A stretch of 64,000 nucleotides of DNA from Natronococcus occultus SP4 (lineage in GTDB: Archaea > Halobacteriota > Halobacteria > Halobacteriales > Natrialbaceae): positions 2,471,001 through 2,535,000 of the forward strand of contig NC_019974.1 in the NCBI RefSeq assembly GCF_000328685.1. Reading direction: 5' to 3'. The first letter of the stretch is position 1, and each line of letters opens with the position of its first letter. Below the pieces are notes generated by a model. It worked only from the letters and a program-made list of their open reading frames with translations. It had not been told where the DNA came from and made no database searches. The position numbers and the translations under genes were made by a program. Below are positions 18,099 to 27,016 of the stretch, one piece after another.

Positions 18099-19103
18099 AT
18101 GACCGACTACGTCTCGACCACGCCGGGGCTGTTTCCGCTCCCGGACTGGGCGAAAGAGGACCTCTCGGACCTGAAGGGCCACCAGAAAGGCGACCTCATC
18201 AGCGGCGACGAGGACGCGGAGATCGCTGCGGCCTACGAGGACGCTCGCGAGGAAGTGACCGGCGTCCAGCAGGAGGCCGAGCTCGACCGCGTCTCGGAGG
18301 GCCAGCTGCGCTGGGACGACATGCTCGCACATCCCCTGGCGGTCCACGACGCCGTCGACACCCAGGGGATCGTCCGCTACTACGACAACAACAACTTCTA
18401 CCGCGACCCGGTCGTTCAGGGTGAACTGGAGTTCTCGGGCGACGTCGCCGAGGAGCTCGAGGCTGCAAGCGAGTTCGTCGAGGACGACGAGCTCCAGGCA
18501 GTGCTGCCGGGGCCGTACTCGCTGGCCGACCTCGCGACCGACGAACAGTACGGCGACGAGGCCGAGTTCCTGGCGGCCGTCGCGGAGTTCCTCGAGGGCG
18601 AGGTAGACGCCTTCCCGGCTCACGAGACGCTGTTCCTGCTCGAGCCGTCGCTGGTCGAGTCGACCCCCGAGGACGGCCTCGACGAGCGCGCCAGCGAGGC
18701 GATCGACCGGGTCGCCGGCGCCACGGACGCCGACGTCGTCGTCCAGCCCTACTGGGGCGCCTTAGAGGAGAAGGTGTACGCCCACCTGCTCGACGCCGAC
18801 ATCGACGCGGTCGGCTTCGACTTCGTCGCGAACCAGGAGGACAACCTCTACAACATCCAGGAGTACGGCGCGACCGACGACGTCTCGCTGGGACTTGCCG
18901 ACGGCCAGAACACGCTCGTCGAGGACCCCGAGGCGATTCGGGACCGCGTTGACTGGGTCTACGAGCAGATTCCGGTCACCAACTTCGACACCGTCTACCT
19001 GACGACGAACACGGAGACGTTCTACCTCCCCTACGCCAAGTTCGAGGAGAAACTCGCCGTCCTTGCGGAAGCCGCGGATCTCGCGGAGGTGAAAGCAGCA
19101 TGA
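18099..19103 (+). CDS. Methionine synthase-related protein, N-terminal partner (UROD/MetE-like)
   Basis: A 334-residue protein of the MetE/UROD-like TIM-barrel family, annotated in haloarchaea as a methyltetrahydropteroyltriglutamate-homocysteine methyltransferase subunit. It shows LPGPYSLADLA near residue 130, the family's phosphate/substrate loop, and DAVGFDFVANQ. It has no cysteine at all, so it lacks the zinc-site Cys needed for homocysteine activation. That site is in the next gene, which overlaps it by 4 bases (ATGA). I infer that the two proteins work as a complex, this one perhaps binding the methyl donor. Confidence 0.85.
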   Translation: MTDYVSTTPGLFPLPDWAKEDLSDLKGHQKGDLISGDEDAEIAAAYEDAREEVTGVQQEAELDRVSEGQLRWDDMLAHPLAVHDAVDTQGIVRYYDNNNFYRDPVVQGELEFSGDVAEELEAASEFVEDDELQAVLPGPYSLADLATDEQYGDEAEFLAAVAEFLEGEVDAFPAHETLFLLEPSLVESTPEDGLDERASEAIDRVAGATDADVVVQPYWGALEEKVYAHLLDADIDAVGFDFVANQEDNLYNIQEYGATDDVSLGLADGQNTLVEDPEAIRDRVDWVYEQIPVTNFDTVYLTTNTETFYLPYAKFEEKLAVLAEAADLAEVKAA

Positions 19104-20173
19104 CAAACGAAAACAAGGACCAGTTCCGACCCGAAGACCACGAGAACGATCACTTCCTGCTAACGACCGTCGTCGGCTCCTACCCGAAGCCCAAGTGGCT
19201 CAACCGCGCGAAGGAGCTCTACCAGGACCCCGACCACGGGTTCGACGACGACGACTGGCAGGAGGCGAAAGACGACGCCGCCCGACTCATCACGGACGAA
19301 CACGAGCGCGCCGGACTGGACGCCGTCGTCGACGGCGAGATGCGGCGCAACGAGATGGTCGAGTTCTTCGCCCACCGCATCGAGGGCTACGAGTTCAACG
19401 GCCCCGTCAAGGTCTGGGGACACAACTACTTCGACAAACCCTCCGTCGTGAGCGAGGTCGAGTACGACGAGAGCTGGCTCGTCGACGAGTACGAGTTCAC
19501 CGCGAGCGCGACCGACCGTCCCGTCAAGGTCCCGATCACGGGTCCCTACACCCTGGCGAACTGGTCGTTTAACGAGGCCTACGACGACGACGACGAGCTC
19601 ACCCTCGATCTTGCCGACCTCGTCAACGAGGAGATCGAGAAGCTCGTCGACGCCGGCGCCCGCTACATCCAGATCGACGAGCCCGCGCTGGCGACGACGC
19701 CGGACGACCACGCGATCGTCGGCGAGGCCCTAGAGCACATCGTCGCCGACATCCCCGAGGAGGTCCGCATCGGCCTCCACGTCTGTTACGGCGACTACTC
19801 TCGGATCTACCCCGAGATCCTCGAGTTCCCCGTCGACGAGTTCGATCTCGAGCTCGCCAACGGCGACTACGACCAGCTCGACGTCTTCAAAGATCCCGAC
19901 TTCACGAAGGACCTCGCGCTGGGCGTCACCGACGTCCACGTCGGCGAGGTCGAGTCCGTCGAGCAGATCGAGGAGAACATTTTGAAGGGACTCGAGGTCG
20001 TCCCGCCGGAGCAGCTGGTCGTCTCGCCGGATTGCGGCGTGAAGCTGCTGCCCCGCGAGGTCGCCTACGGCAAGATGGCGAACATGGTCGAGGCGGCCCG
20101 GAACGTCGAGGCGAAACTCGACGCGGGCGAGATCGACGTCGAGCGCGGTGAGCCGGCGCCCGCCGACGACTGA
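19100..20173 (+). CDS. metE: Cobalamin-independent methionine synthase, catalytic (MetE C-terminal) protein
   Basis: A 357-residue protein matching the catalytic C-terminal half of MetE, which transfers a methyl group to homocysteine to form methionine. Zinc ligands fit His227 and Cys229 (GLHVCYGDYS) and Cys312 (VSPDCGVKLL). Substrate-binding acids lie in YIQIDEPAL at about 193-194, and the N-terminus has TTVVGSYPKP. Archaeal enzymes of this type are known to prefer donors other than folylpolyglutamate. Its start overlaps the stop of the preceding gene by 4 bases, so the two are translationally coupled. Confidence 0.92.
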   Translation: MTNENKDQFRPEDHENDHFLLTTVVGSYPKPKWLNRAKELYQDPDHGFDDDDWQEAKDDAARLITDEHERAGLDAVVDGEMRRNEMVEFFAHRIEGYEFNGPVKVWGHNYFDKPSVVSEVEYDESWLVDEYEFTASATDRPVKVPITGPYTLANWSFNEAYDDDDELTLDLADLVNEEIEKLVDAGARYIQIDEPALATTPDDHAIVGEALEHIVADIPEEVRIGLHVCYGDYSRIYPEILEFPVDEFDLELANGDYDQLDVFKDPDFTKDLALGVTDVHVGEVESVEQIEENILKGLEVVPPEQLVVSPDCGVKLLPREVAYGKMANMVEAARNVEAKLDAGEIDVERGEPAPADD

Positions 20174-20287
20174 CGACGCGACCTGTTCGGATCCGGCTCT
20201 TTCGTCGACCGAATCGATCCGTCTCGGCTCCCGAGGAGTTCCGCTTTCAGGCTCAACCACTTTTCGTCCGAGGGATGAACGGCAGAT

Positions 20288-21037
20288 ATGGAGAACCCGC
20301 TGTCGACGGACACGCTCAGGGGGCGAACCGGCGAGAGTCGGATCGCACACTGGATCCTCCTCGACACGAGCCGGTGGCTGCTCGCGGGAGTGCTGGCCGT
20401 CGCAACCTTCGCTGCGCTCGTCGGACTCGGAGCGGTCGCCCTCCCGCTTCGGGAGATGATGGAGAACGGATCCCCCGTGGATACGGCGTTCCAGGCGCTG
20501 ATCGCCGCAACTCTCACGGGAGTGACGCTCGTCGTCTCGATCAACCAGCTGGTGCTCTCACAGGAGCTCGGTCGGCTGGGCGACCAGCAGGCGTGGATGA
20601 ACGAAGCGATGGAGTACCGCCGCAGCGTCGAGGAGCTGTTCGGAACGGTCGGTCCGCCTGACCCTTCCCAGTTCTTGCAGGCACTCGTCCAGACGAGCAG
20701 CGAACGGGCCGAGGCGCTCCAGGAGGCCGTCGCCGACAACGCCGACGAGACGCTTTGCAGCCGGACCGATCGCCTGGTCGAGAACGTTTGCCGAAACTCC
20801 GAGGAGATCGACTCCCAGCTCGAGACGTCCGAGTTCGGCGAGTTCGGCGTTCTCCGGTCGGGGTTGAACTACAACTACTCCTGGAAGATATACGCGGTGC
20901 GGCGACTTCGACACGAACACGAGGACAGTCTCGCGGACGACGAACTGGAGACCTTCGACGAACTGATCGACGTGCTGCGGCTGTTCGGTCCGGCACTCGA
21001 GCACTTCAACTTTGTCGAGTGGAGTTCCCGTTCTTAA
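20288..21037 (+). pseudogene. Haloarchaeal membrane protein, 5' part, cut by an IS element
   Basis: A 249-codon frame with two hydrophobic segments (about 28-52 and 66-88) and a soluble helical region. It reads naturally to EHFNFVEW and then enters insertion-sequence DNA and stops. The missing C-terminal portion, with two more membrane segments, lies beyond the element at 22479-22789. Together they describe a four-helix membrane protein of about 350 residues and unknown function. The 5' part could still make a truncated protein. Confidence 0.75.
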
Positions 21038-22480
21038 GGAGCAACGCAGCGACCGAAAGGGAGCGAGTAGCGTTAACGAGAGCAAAGCTCTCGTTCGCAC
21101 ATCAGAACGCTTCGCGTTCTGAGGACGCAGTAGGGCGGGGAGGAAGCGACAACCCCACTATTAACTAACTTCGCTACTACATTGAGCATAGTGTCGGGCG
21201 ACGACTACCACCGCCGAACCGCCATCACACGGCTCGCTGTATCCTCCACCGACGAGTCACTCCTCCGAGATACCATCGAGGAGTGGAAACAAGGATGTCA
21301 GATTGCCGTGGACAAAGCGTGGATGTGGTGTCACTCCAAGTCCGACGTGCAACAACTCGCCTACGACGGCGTACGCGAGAACACGAATCTCGGCAGCCAG
21401 CACGCCATCCTCGCGTGCCACCAAGCTGCTGAAAACATCAAATCCTGCATCTCTCGCCGTCAAGACGGGAAGAAAGCCAGTAAACCCACATACACGAGTC
21501 CGACAATCACCTACGACAGTCGGACGATGACCGTCTTCCCCGAGAAAGAGCAGGTATCGCTCACCACACACGGCGACCACTCGCGCGTTCGAGCCGACCT
21601 CGTGCTGCCCGACGACAAAGACGGGTACCAGCACCAGTATCTTGACAGTGACGAATGGGAGCCGACGGAATCCACGCTTCACTATCGAAACGGAGACTGG
21701 TACTTGCATCTCGGCTTCCGCAAGCCCAAGCAAGACGCTGAGGAAGCGACCGAGAACGGAACGGTTCTCGGCGTTGACCTCGGCGTGAACGAAATCGCTG
21801 TCACCAGCACGGCCCGCTTTTTCTCGGCTGGTGAACTCAACCACAAACGACGGGAGTTCGAGCGCGTGCGTGGCGACCTACAGAAGTGCGGAACGCGGAA
21901 CGCACACCGCACGATGGAAGCCGTGAGCGGTCGGGAAGACAGGTATGTGAAACATGTCCTCCATAGCGTGGCGAACGGTATCGTCGAAGAAGCCCTTGAA
22001 CACGATTGTGACGGTATCGTGTTCGAGGAGTTAGACGGTATCCGTGAGCGACTTCCCGAAGCTGCGTGGCACTCTGAGTGGGCGTTCGACCGTTTGTACG
22101 AGTACGTCGAGTACAAGGCCGAAGCGGAAGGGTTGTTCGTGGAGACGACCAATCCGAAGAACACGAGCAAGCGGTGCGCTGAGTGTGGATTCATCCACGA
22201 TGCCAATCGTCCGTCACGCGATACGTTCGAGTGCCAGCAGTGTGGAAATCGGAATCACGCCGACTACAACGCTGCGAAGAACGTGGCAGATGTGTCTCTC
22301 CGACGCGAGCAACAGTCCTCGCGTGGGAGGGGCGTCAGTCAATACGCCCTCAAGTCTGGGACAGTGACGCCGAATCGGGGATACACCCCGTACTCTACCG
22401 AGTCAGAGGCCGAGTCCACGGACAAGTCCCACCCTCAACGAGCGAGCCCGTCAGGGCGAGCGAAGTAGGGTGGGGTAGTT
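21027..22480 (+). mobile_element. IS200/IS605-family element with TnpB only (IS1341 type)
   Basis: An insertion of about 1.45 kb inside a membrane-protein gene; boundaries are good to about 10 bases. There is no TnpA gene, so mobility would need TnpA in trans. The left end holds two perfect hairpins: 21076-21083 with 21087-21094, and 21102-21110 with 21114-21122. The right end has a long stem, CCCACCCT at 22428-22435 with AGGGTGGG at 22467-22474, enclosing GCCC-GTCA-GGGC. The ends share AGTAGGG(C/T)GGGG. Composition is poorer in GC than the flanks. No target duplication is seen, as usual for this family. Confidence 0.85.
21182..22468 (+). CDS. tnpB: RNA-guided endonuclease TnpB (IS200/IS605 OrfB)
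   Basis: A 428-residue TnpB with an apparently intact RuvC-like site. The first Asp is in GVDLGVNEIAV near 198, the Glu is in IVFEELDGI near 282, and the last Asp is in HADYNAAKNVA near 362. Between the last two is the zinc finger CAECGF...CQQCGN. The start may be the TTG at 21182 or the GTG at 21191, since homologues usually begin just before the DYxRRTA stretch. Family knowledge: TnpB cuts DNA using a guide RNA made from the element's right end. The last codons overlap the right-end hairpin. Confidence 0.93.
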   Translation: MSIVSGDDYHRRTAITRLAVSSTDESLLRDTIEEWKQGCQIAVDKAWMWCHSKSDVQQLAYDGVRENTNLGSQHAILACHQAAENIKSCISRRQDGKKASKPTYTSPTITYDSRTMTVFPEKEQVSLTTHGDHSRVRADLVLPDDKDGYQHQYLDSDEWEPTESTLHYRNGDWYLHLGFRKPKQDAEEATENGTVLGVDLGVNEIAVTSTARFFSAGELNHKRREFERVRGDLQKCGTRNAHRTMEAVSGREDRYVKHVLHSVANGIVEEALEHDCDGIVFEELDGIRERLPEAAWHSEWAFDRLYEYVEYKAEAEGLFVETTNPKNTSKRCAECGFIHDANRPSRDTFECQQCGNRNHADYNAAKNVADVSLRREQQSSRGRGVSQYALKSGTVTPNRGYTPYSTESEAESTDKSHPQRASPSGRAK

Positions 22481-22789
22481 GACATCGCTGTACTTCCAGT
22501 GGGAGCTCGTCCACCTCACGCGGTCGATACTGTACGCCGGCCTCCCGGGCGTGGTCGTCGCGACGGCGACGGTGTTGTATCTCGAGCCGGACTCCGTCCC
22601 GGGACGATCCTCGGCGTGGATAACATGGTGTGGATCGTCAGCGCCAGCACGACGATCACGCTCGTCCCCTTCTTCCTCCTCGCGGCCTACGTTCTGCGAA
22701 TCGCAACGATCTCGAAACGAACCGGTTCGCTCGGACCGTTCATCCTTCGTCAGGCGGAGCGGACTGACGCGATCGACTGGGAGAAATGA
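22479..22789 (+). pseudogene. 3' part of the IS-split membrane protein, also frameshifted
   Basis: Directly after the element a frame reads TSLYFQWELVHLTRSILY and continues through a hydrophobic stretch to about LEPDSVPG. The sense then moves to another frame, giving GTILGVDNMVWIVSAS and a second membrane segment, and ends IDWEK at 22789. One extra C in the CCCGGG run near 22598-22606 would reunite them. This is the missing C-terminus of the gene that begins at 20288. The second lesion may be decay after insertion, or a base-calling error. Confidence 0.7.
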
Positions 22790-22952
22790 CGGTGTCGTGG
22801 CACGTACGTCGTCCAGCCGGCGACCGCCGACCATGATCGTGCGCCTGTAGTTTCTTTCCGCTCGAGGACGTGCGTTCGTCAATGGCTCGCCGAACGCGGC
22901 AGTGGCGTCCCTGTCGGCTCGATACCGGTAGTACGCGACCGCGGTGGAGCGC

Positions 22953-23261
22953 ATGGTAGTCGATTCCGTTATCGGCCTGTTCGGCTCCGATCCCGTAGTT
23001 CACGGCCTCGGCGGCGGGCTCGTCATCGCCGCACTGAACCTGCTGGGCGCGTCGCTGCTCTTCGTCCGGCAGAACCCCTCCGAACGGGCGATGAACGCCG
23101 CGCTCGGGTTCGCGTCGGGGATCATGCTCGCGGCGGGTTTCACGAGCCGCATCGTTCTCAGCGTCGAGACCGCGATCGAACCGAGGAGAGCACCGATCGG
23201 AAGAGCGACGCGAGCGCCACGAGGACGACAGCGACACGAACCGACCCGCGGACAGGAGTGA
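22953..23261 (+). pseudogene. Truncated ZIP-family metal transporter
   Basis: The first 70 residues look like the N-terminus of a ZIP (ZupT/GufA) divalent metal transporter: helix 1 with GLGGGLVIAALNLLGASLLF, then NPSERAMNAALGFASGIMLAAGFTS. Family members are about 260 residues, but here the sequence turns into Arg/Pro-rich text after FTSRIVLSVETA and stops at 102 codons. The metal-binding helices 4 and 5 are absent. The gene is broken and lies just after the IS-damaged gene, suggesting a zone of decay. Confidence 0.55.
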
Positions 23262-23351
23262 GCCGTGTGAACGCGAGTCGACGACGCGACCGTTACCGGG
23301 TGACTCGGCCGTCCGGGAACAGTGATAGGTCGCGAGACCCTCCAAACAGCT

Positions 23352-23966
23352 ATGCAAGAGTCCGCCGAGAAACGCGAGATCCGAGACGAGGTCGCCGACC
23401 ACCGCGAGCCGGACCACGACGTCGACCCCCTGTTCGTCAACCGCTGGTCGCCACGCGCGATGACGGGCGAACCCCTCGACGAGGAGGAGTACCTGCCGCT
23501 GTTCGAGGCCGCCCGATGGGCGCCCTCGGCGTACAACAACCAGCACTGGCGATTCCTTTACGCCGACCGCGAGGACGAGGAGTGGGACACCTTCGCCGAC
23601 CTGTTGCTGGGTGGCAACGAGGAGTGGGCGACCGACGCGGCCGTCCTCGTCGTGATCGTCTCGAAGACAACCTTCGACCACAACGACGAGCCCGCACCGG
23701 TCCACTCCTTCGACACGGGCGCTGCCTGGCAGAACCTCGCGCTCGAGGGGGCCCGCCGCGGCCTGGCCGTTCACGGGATGGCCGGCTTCGACTACGAGCG
23801 TGCGGCCGAGGAGCTCGATGTCCCCGAGGAGTTCGAGGTCGAGGCGATGGCCGCGATCGGCGAGCGCGCACCGCCCGAGAGCCTCCCCGAGGAGCTGCGC
23901 GACCGAGAGGAGCCAAGCGACCGCAAACCCCTCGCGGAGATCGTCCACCGGGGCGGCTTCGAGTAG
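23352..23966 (+). CDS. Nitroreductase-family protein
   Basis: A 204-residue FMN-dependent nitroreductase fold protein. FMN-contact stretches are visible: FVNRWSPRAM near 29-38, the classic EAARWAPSAYNNQHWRF near 52-68, and AWQNLALEGARRGLAVHGM near 125-143. Such enzymes reduce nitro compounds, quinones or flavins with NAD(P)H; the substrate cannot be deduced. The ATG at 23352 is preferred over an in-frame upstream start at 23322. It has no operon partner. Confidence 0.88.
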   Translation: MQESAEKREIRDEVADHREPDHDVDPLFVNRWSPRAMTGEPLDEEEYLPLFEAARWAPSAYNNQHWRFLYADREDEEWDTFADLLLGGNEEWATDAAVLVVIVSKTTFDHNDEPAPVHSFDTGAAWQNLALEGARRGLAVHGMAGFDYERAAEELDVPEEFEVEAMAAIGERAPPESLPEELRDREEPSDRKPLAEIVHRGGFE

Positions 23967-24136
23967 CGGGCGGAGAGCCGTCGTTCGTCGAGCCGAAAGC
24001 CGGCAAGACTTCCAATCAGGCTGCATCTTTTTCCGAGTCCGTAATCCGGTAGCCGGTAGATGACAGTGTCGAATCACGATCGGGGAGACGTTCCAAAACG
24101 ACGAGGACGGTCGCCGACGCCCGCCCGGAGCGAACG

Positions 24137-25555
24137 ATGAGTACGATCGGCTCGGGGGAGAAGGTCGGTCGCTTTTTCACGCAGCTGGGCGACGTCGCGA
24201 GCAGGCTAATCAAGCGGTACCTGCCCGACGCCTTCATTTTCGCGTTGCTGTTGACGCTACTGACGATGGTCATCGCGGTGGTCGTCACCGACGAGGGGCC
24301 GGTCGGCGTCGCGACCCACTGGGGAGAGGGGTTCTGGGAGGTCATCACGTTCTCGACGCAGGCCTCGCTGGCCCTGCTGACCGGGTGGGCGCTGGCCGAC
24401 TCGCCGCCGATCAAACGCGGGCTCCGGCGGATCGCCTCGATCCCGAGCAGTCAGACCCAGGCGATCTTCGTCGTCGCACTCTGTGGCCAGCTGTTCGGGC
24501 TCTTTCACTGGGGCGTCGTCCTGGTCGCCGGTGCGATCCTGGCCCGGGAGGTCGGGATCGCGATGGCCGAGAAGGGAATCGACGTCCACTACCCGCTGCT
24601 CGTCGCGGCCGCCTACGCGGGGCTGTTGCCCTGGCACCAGGGTCTCTCCGGCGCTGCGCTGTTGCTCGTCGCGACCGACGGTCACTTCGCCGAGGAGACG
24701 ATGGGCGTCATCCCGGTCTCGGAGACGATCTTCCACCCGATCAACCTCGTGATGATCGCCGCTATCGTCGCGGTCGTCGTCGTCCTCATGCCGCTGATGG
24801 CGCCCGATCGGGAGAACGTCACGACCGTTCCCGAGGAGAAGCTGCGGGCCGCCCGCGGCGAAGGTGCGCGGGACAGCGACGTCGGCGAGCGCCCCCACAG
24901 GCTGCGGGACTCACGGCTCAAGGCGGCCGTACTCGATAGCACGCTAGTGTGTGTCGGCGTCGGCGCCGCCATCTGGGCCTACCTCATCTACCTGTTCTCG
25001 ACTCAGCCGTTCATGGACGTCCTCGACATCAACGTCCTCATCACGGCGATGTTCGGCCTGGGCTTTCTGGCGCACATGTCGCTGCGAAGCTACATCGACG
25101 TCTTCCACGAGGCGATCCGCGGTGCCAGCCAGATCATCATCCAGTTTCAGTTCTACGGCGGGATCATGGGGATCATGGTGTTCTCGGGACTGGTCGAGCT
25201 GATCGCGACCACGGCCGCCCAGTACGCCACCGATACCACCTGGTACGCGCTCGTGTTCGTCTCCGGCGGGATCGTCAACTTCTTCGTCCCCTCTGGCGGC
25301 GGGCAGTGGGTCGTGATGGGCGAGATCTACGCCTCCGCGACCCAGTCGATCGAGGGCACGCAGATGAACTACATGATGATCGCGTTCGCCATGGGCGACC
25401 AGTGGACGAACATGATCCAGCCGTTCTGGGCGATCCCGGTGCTCGGTATCGCCGGACTAACGATCCGTGATATGATGGGGTACGTCGCCGTGTTGTTCGT
25501 CTTCGCCGGAATCGTGATGGGAACTGGTGCGATCATGATCGGAGTGCTCGGGTGA
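24137..25555 (+). CDS. Short-chain fatty acid transporter (AtoE family)
   Basis: A 472-residue membrane protein with about 10-12 helices, matching the AtoE/short-chain fatty acid permease family. Recognisable stretches are RYLPDAFIFALLLTLLTM near 30-47, ALLTGWALADSPP, the conserved LLPWHQGLSGAALL, and FFVPSGGGQWVVMGEI near 387-402. Family knowledge suggests uptake of acetoacetate, butyrate or similar acids. The stop overlaps the start of a second, more divergent copy, so the two are coupled. Confidence 0.85.
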   Translation: MSTIGSGEKVGRFFTQLGDVASRLIKRYLPDAFIFALLLTLLTMVIAVVVTDEGPVGVATHWGEGFWEVITFSTQASLALLTGWALADSPPIKRGLRRIASIPSSQTQAIFVVALCGQLFGLFHWGVVLVAGAILAREVGIAMAEKGIDVHYPLLVAAAYAGLLPWHQGLSGAALLLVATDGHFAEETMGVIPVSETIFHPINLVMIAAIVAVVVVLMPLMAPDRENVTTVPEEKLRAARGEGARDSDVGERPHRLRDSRLKAAVLDSTLVCVGVGAAIWAYLIYLFSTQPFMDVLDINVLITAMFGLGFLAHMSLRSYIDVFHEAIRGASQIIIQFQFYGGIMGIMVFSGLVELIATTAAQYATDTTWYALVFVSGGIVNFFVPSGGGQWVVMGEIYASATQSIEGTQMNYMMIAFAMGDQWTNMIQPFWAIPVLGIAGLTIRDMMGYVAVLFVFAGIVMGTGAIMIGVLG

Positions 25556-26967
25556 TCACGATGGCGGAAGATCCTACCACGGCCGAGGACGAACGAGCCG
25601 TCAACGCCGACGGCGAGGCCGAGGACGCCCTCCGAACCGCGTTCGTCCCGACCTTCGGGAAGTACTTCCCCGAGTCGCTGGTCGGTGCGCTCGGGCTGGT
25701 CGTCCTCGCACTCGTCGCTACCGTCCCCGAGCTCGAGCCGACGACCCAGCTCGAGCTGCTCGGCGGGGGGTTCTACGTCTACGACCTGTTCGCGTTGCAC
25801 ATGCTGTTGCTCCTCTACTGGATTCTCAGCGCTGCAGCCGTCGAGTCCCCACGGGTCGGCGCCGCCTTCGATCGTCTCGCGACCCTGCTGCCGACGAGCC
25901 AGGCCGGCGTGATCTACGCGACCGCAGTGGTCTCGCTCGCGCTCGGGTGGCTCAACTGGGCGTTCGGCCTGATCGGCGGCATTCTGCTTGGCCAGCGGCT
26001 CTGCCAGCGCGCCCACGAGGACGGCGTCGCGGTTCACTACCCGTCCGTGCTGACGGGCGGGCTGCTGGCGCTGGTCGTGGCCAACCAGGGCCCGTCGAGC
26101 CTCGGCGCGCTGATCGCGGCCGACGACACCGGGCTGGCGAACTTCATGGTCGACGACGTCGGGACGGTCGGGATGAGCGAGTTCCTCAGCCATCCCGCGA
26201 ACGTCGCCCCGACGCTGCTGTTCGTGCTGACGCTACCGCTCTTGTTGGTCTGGCTGGCGCCCGACGACGAGGACGCGATCGACTCGCTCGAGGATCGGGA
26301 CCGCGTCCTCGAGGGCTCGATCGCCGAGACCCTCGACCACTACGCGCCCGTTCGCGACCCCGTCGACTGGGAACCCGGGGATCGCCTTGAGAACGCCGAG
26401 TCGCTCACCTGGATCATCGTCGCGATCGGGATCGCCTCGCTGGGGTGGCACTTCGGGACCGGCGGGGCGTTGACCCTGCCCTGGCTGGCGTTCGGGCTGG
26501 TCGTCGTCGGGCTCGCGGTGCAGGGGCCGCCGATGGCGTTCCGCGAGAAGACCGAGGACGCGACCCGGTGGGCCAACCACATGGCGATCCCGTTCCTGCT
26601 GTACGCGGCGACGTTCGCGCTGTTGATGGAGGCGGAGCTGTACGCGCCGCTGGGTGAGGCGCTGGCGGCGACCGGGCTGCCGTCCGTCGGCGCCTACGTC
26701 GTCGCGTTCGCGCTCGGCCTGCTGGTGCCCGATCCCGGCTCCCTCTGGCTGCTCCAGGGGCCCGCGGTGGCGGCCGCGGGCATCGAGGAGGTCCCCGCAC
26801 TGGTGGCGACGATGTACGGCGCCGGCGTCTCGAACCTCTGGCTCGCGTTCCTCTTCGCCAGCGTGCTCTCGATCTACGGCTTCGACTGGCGGGAGTTCGC
26901 GACCTACGCCGCCGCCGTCACGGCGTACGTCTCGGTCGTCGTGGTGGGGCTCCTGCTCGTCTTCTGA
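25552..26967 (+). CDS. Second AtoE-like short-chain fatty acid transporter family protein
   Basis: A 471-residue polytopic membrane protein of the same broad family as its upstream neighbour. It keeps FVPTFGKYFPESLVGAL at the N-terminus and GLLALVVANQGPSSLGALI and GLLVPDPGSLWLLQGPAV where the partner has its conserved loops. The start may be the GTG at 25552 (GTGA overlap; GGAG 7 bases upstream) or the ATG at 25561. The two proteins may form a heteromeric carrier or serve different acids. The next gene, a sugar kinase, has its own promoter. Confidence 0.75.
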   Translation: MITMAEDPTTAEDERAVNADGEAEDALRTAFVPTFGKYFPESLVGALGLVVLALVATVPELEPTTQLELLGGGFYVYDLFALHMLLLLYWILSAAAVESPRVGAAFDRLATLLPTSQAGVIYATAVVSLALGWLNWAFGLIGGILLGQRLCQRAHEDGVAVHYPSVLTGGLLALVVANQGPSSLGALIAADDTGLANFMVDDVGTVGMSEFLSHPANVAPTLLFVLTLPLLLVWLAPDDEDAIDSLEDRDRVLEGSIAETLDHYAPVRDPVDWEPGDRLENAESLTWIIVAIGIASLGWHFGTGGALTLPWLAFGLVVVGLAVQGPPMAFREKTEDATRWANHMAIPFLLYAATFALLMEAELYAPLGEALAATGLPSVGAYVVAFALGLLVPDPGSLWLLQGPAVAAAGIEEVPALVATMYGAGVSNLWLAFLFASVLSIYGFDWREFATYAAAVTAYVSVVVVGLLLVF

Positions 26968-26986
26968 CCGGGAGCCGTCCGTAACG

Positions 26987-26995
26987 CCTTATCAC
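26987..26995 (+). promoter_or_regulatory. TATA box for the PfkB-family kinase
   Basis: CCTTATCAC is centred about 26 bases before the ATG at 27017, just after the end of the transporter gene. Confidence 0.45.
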
Positions 26996-27016
26996 CGAGA
27001 GGCACAACGGGAGCGC

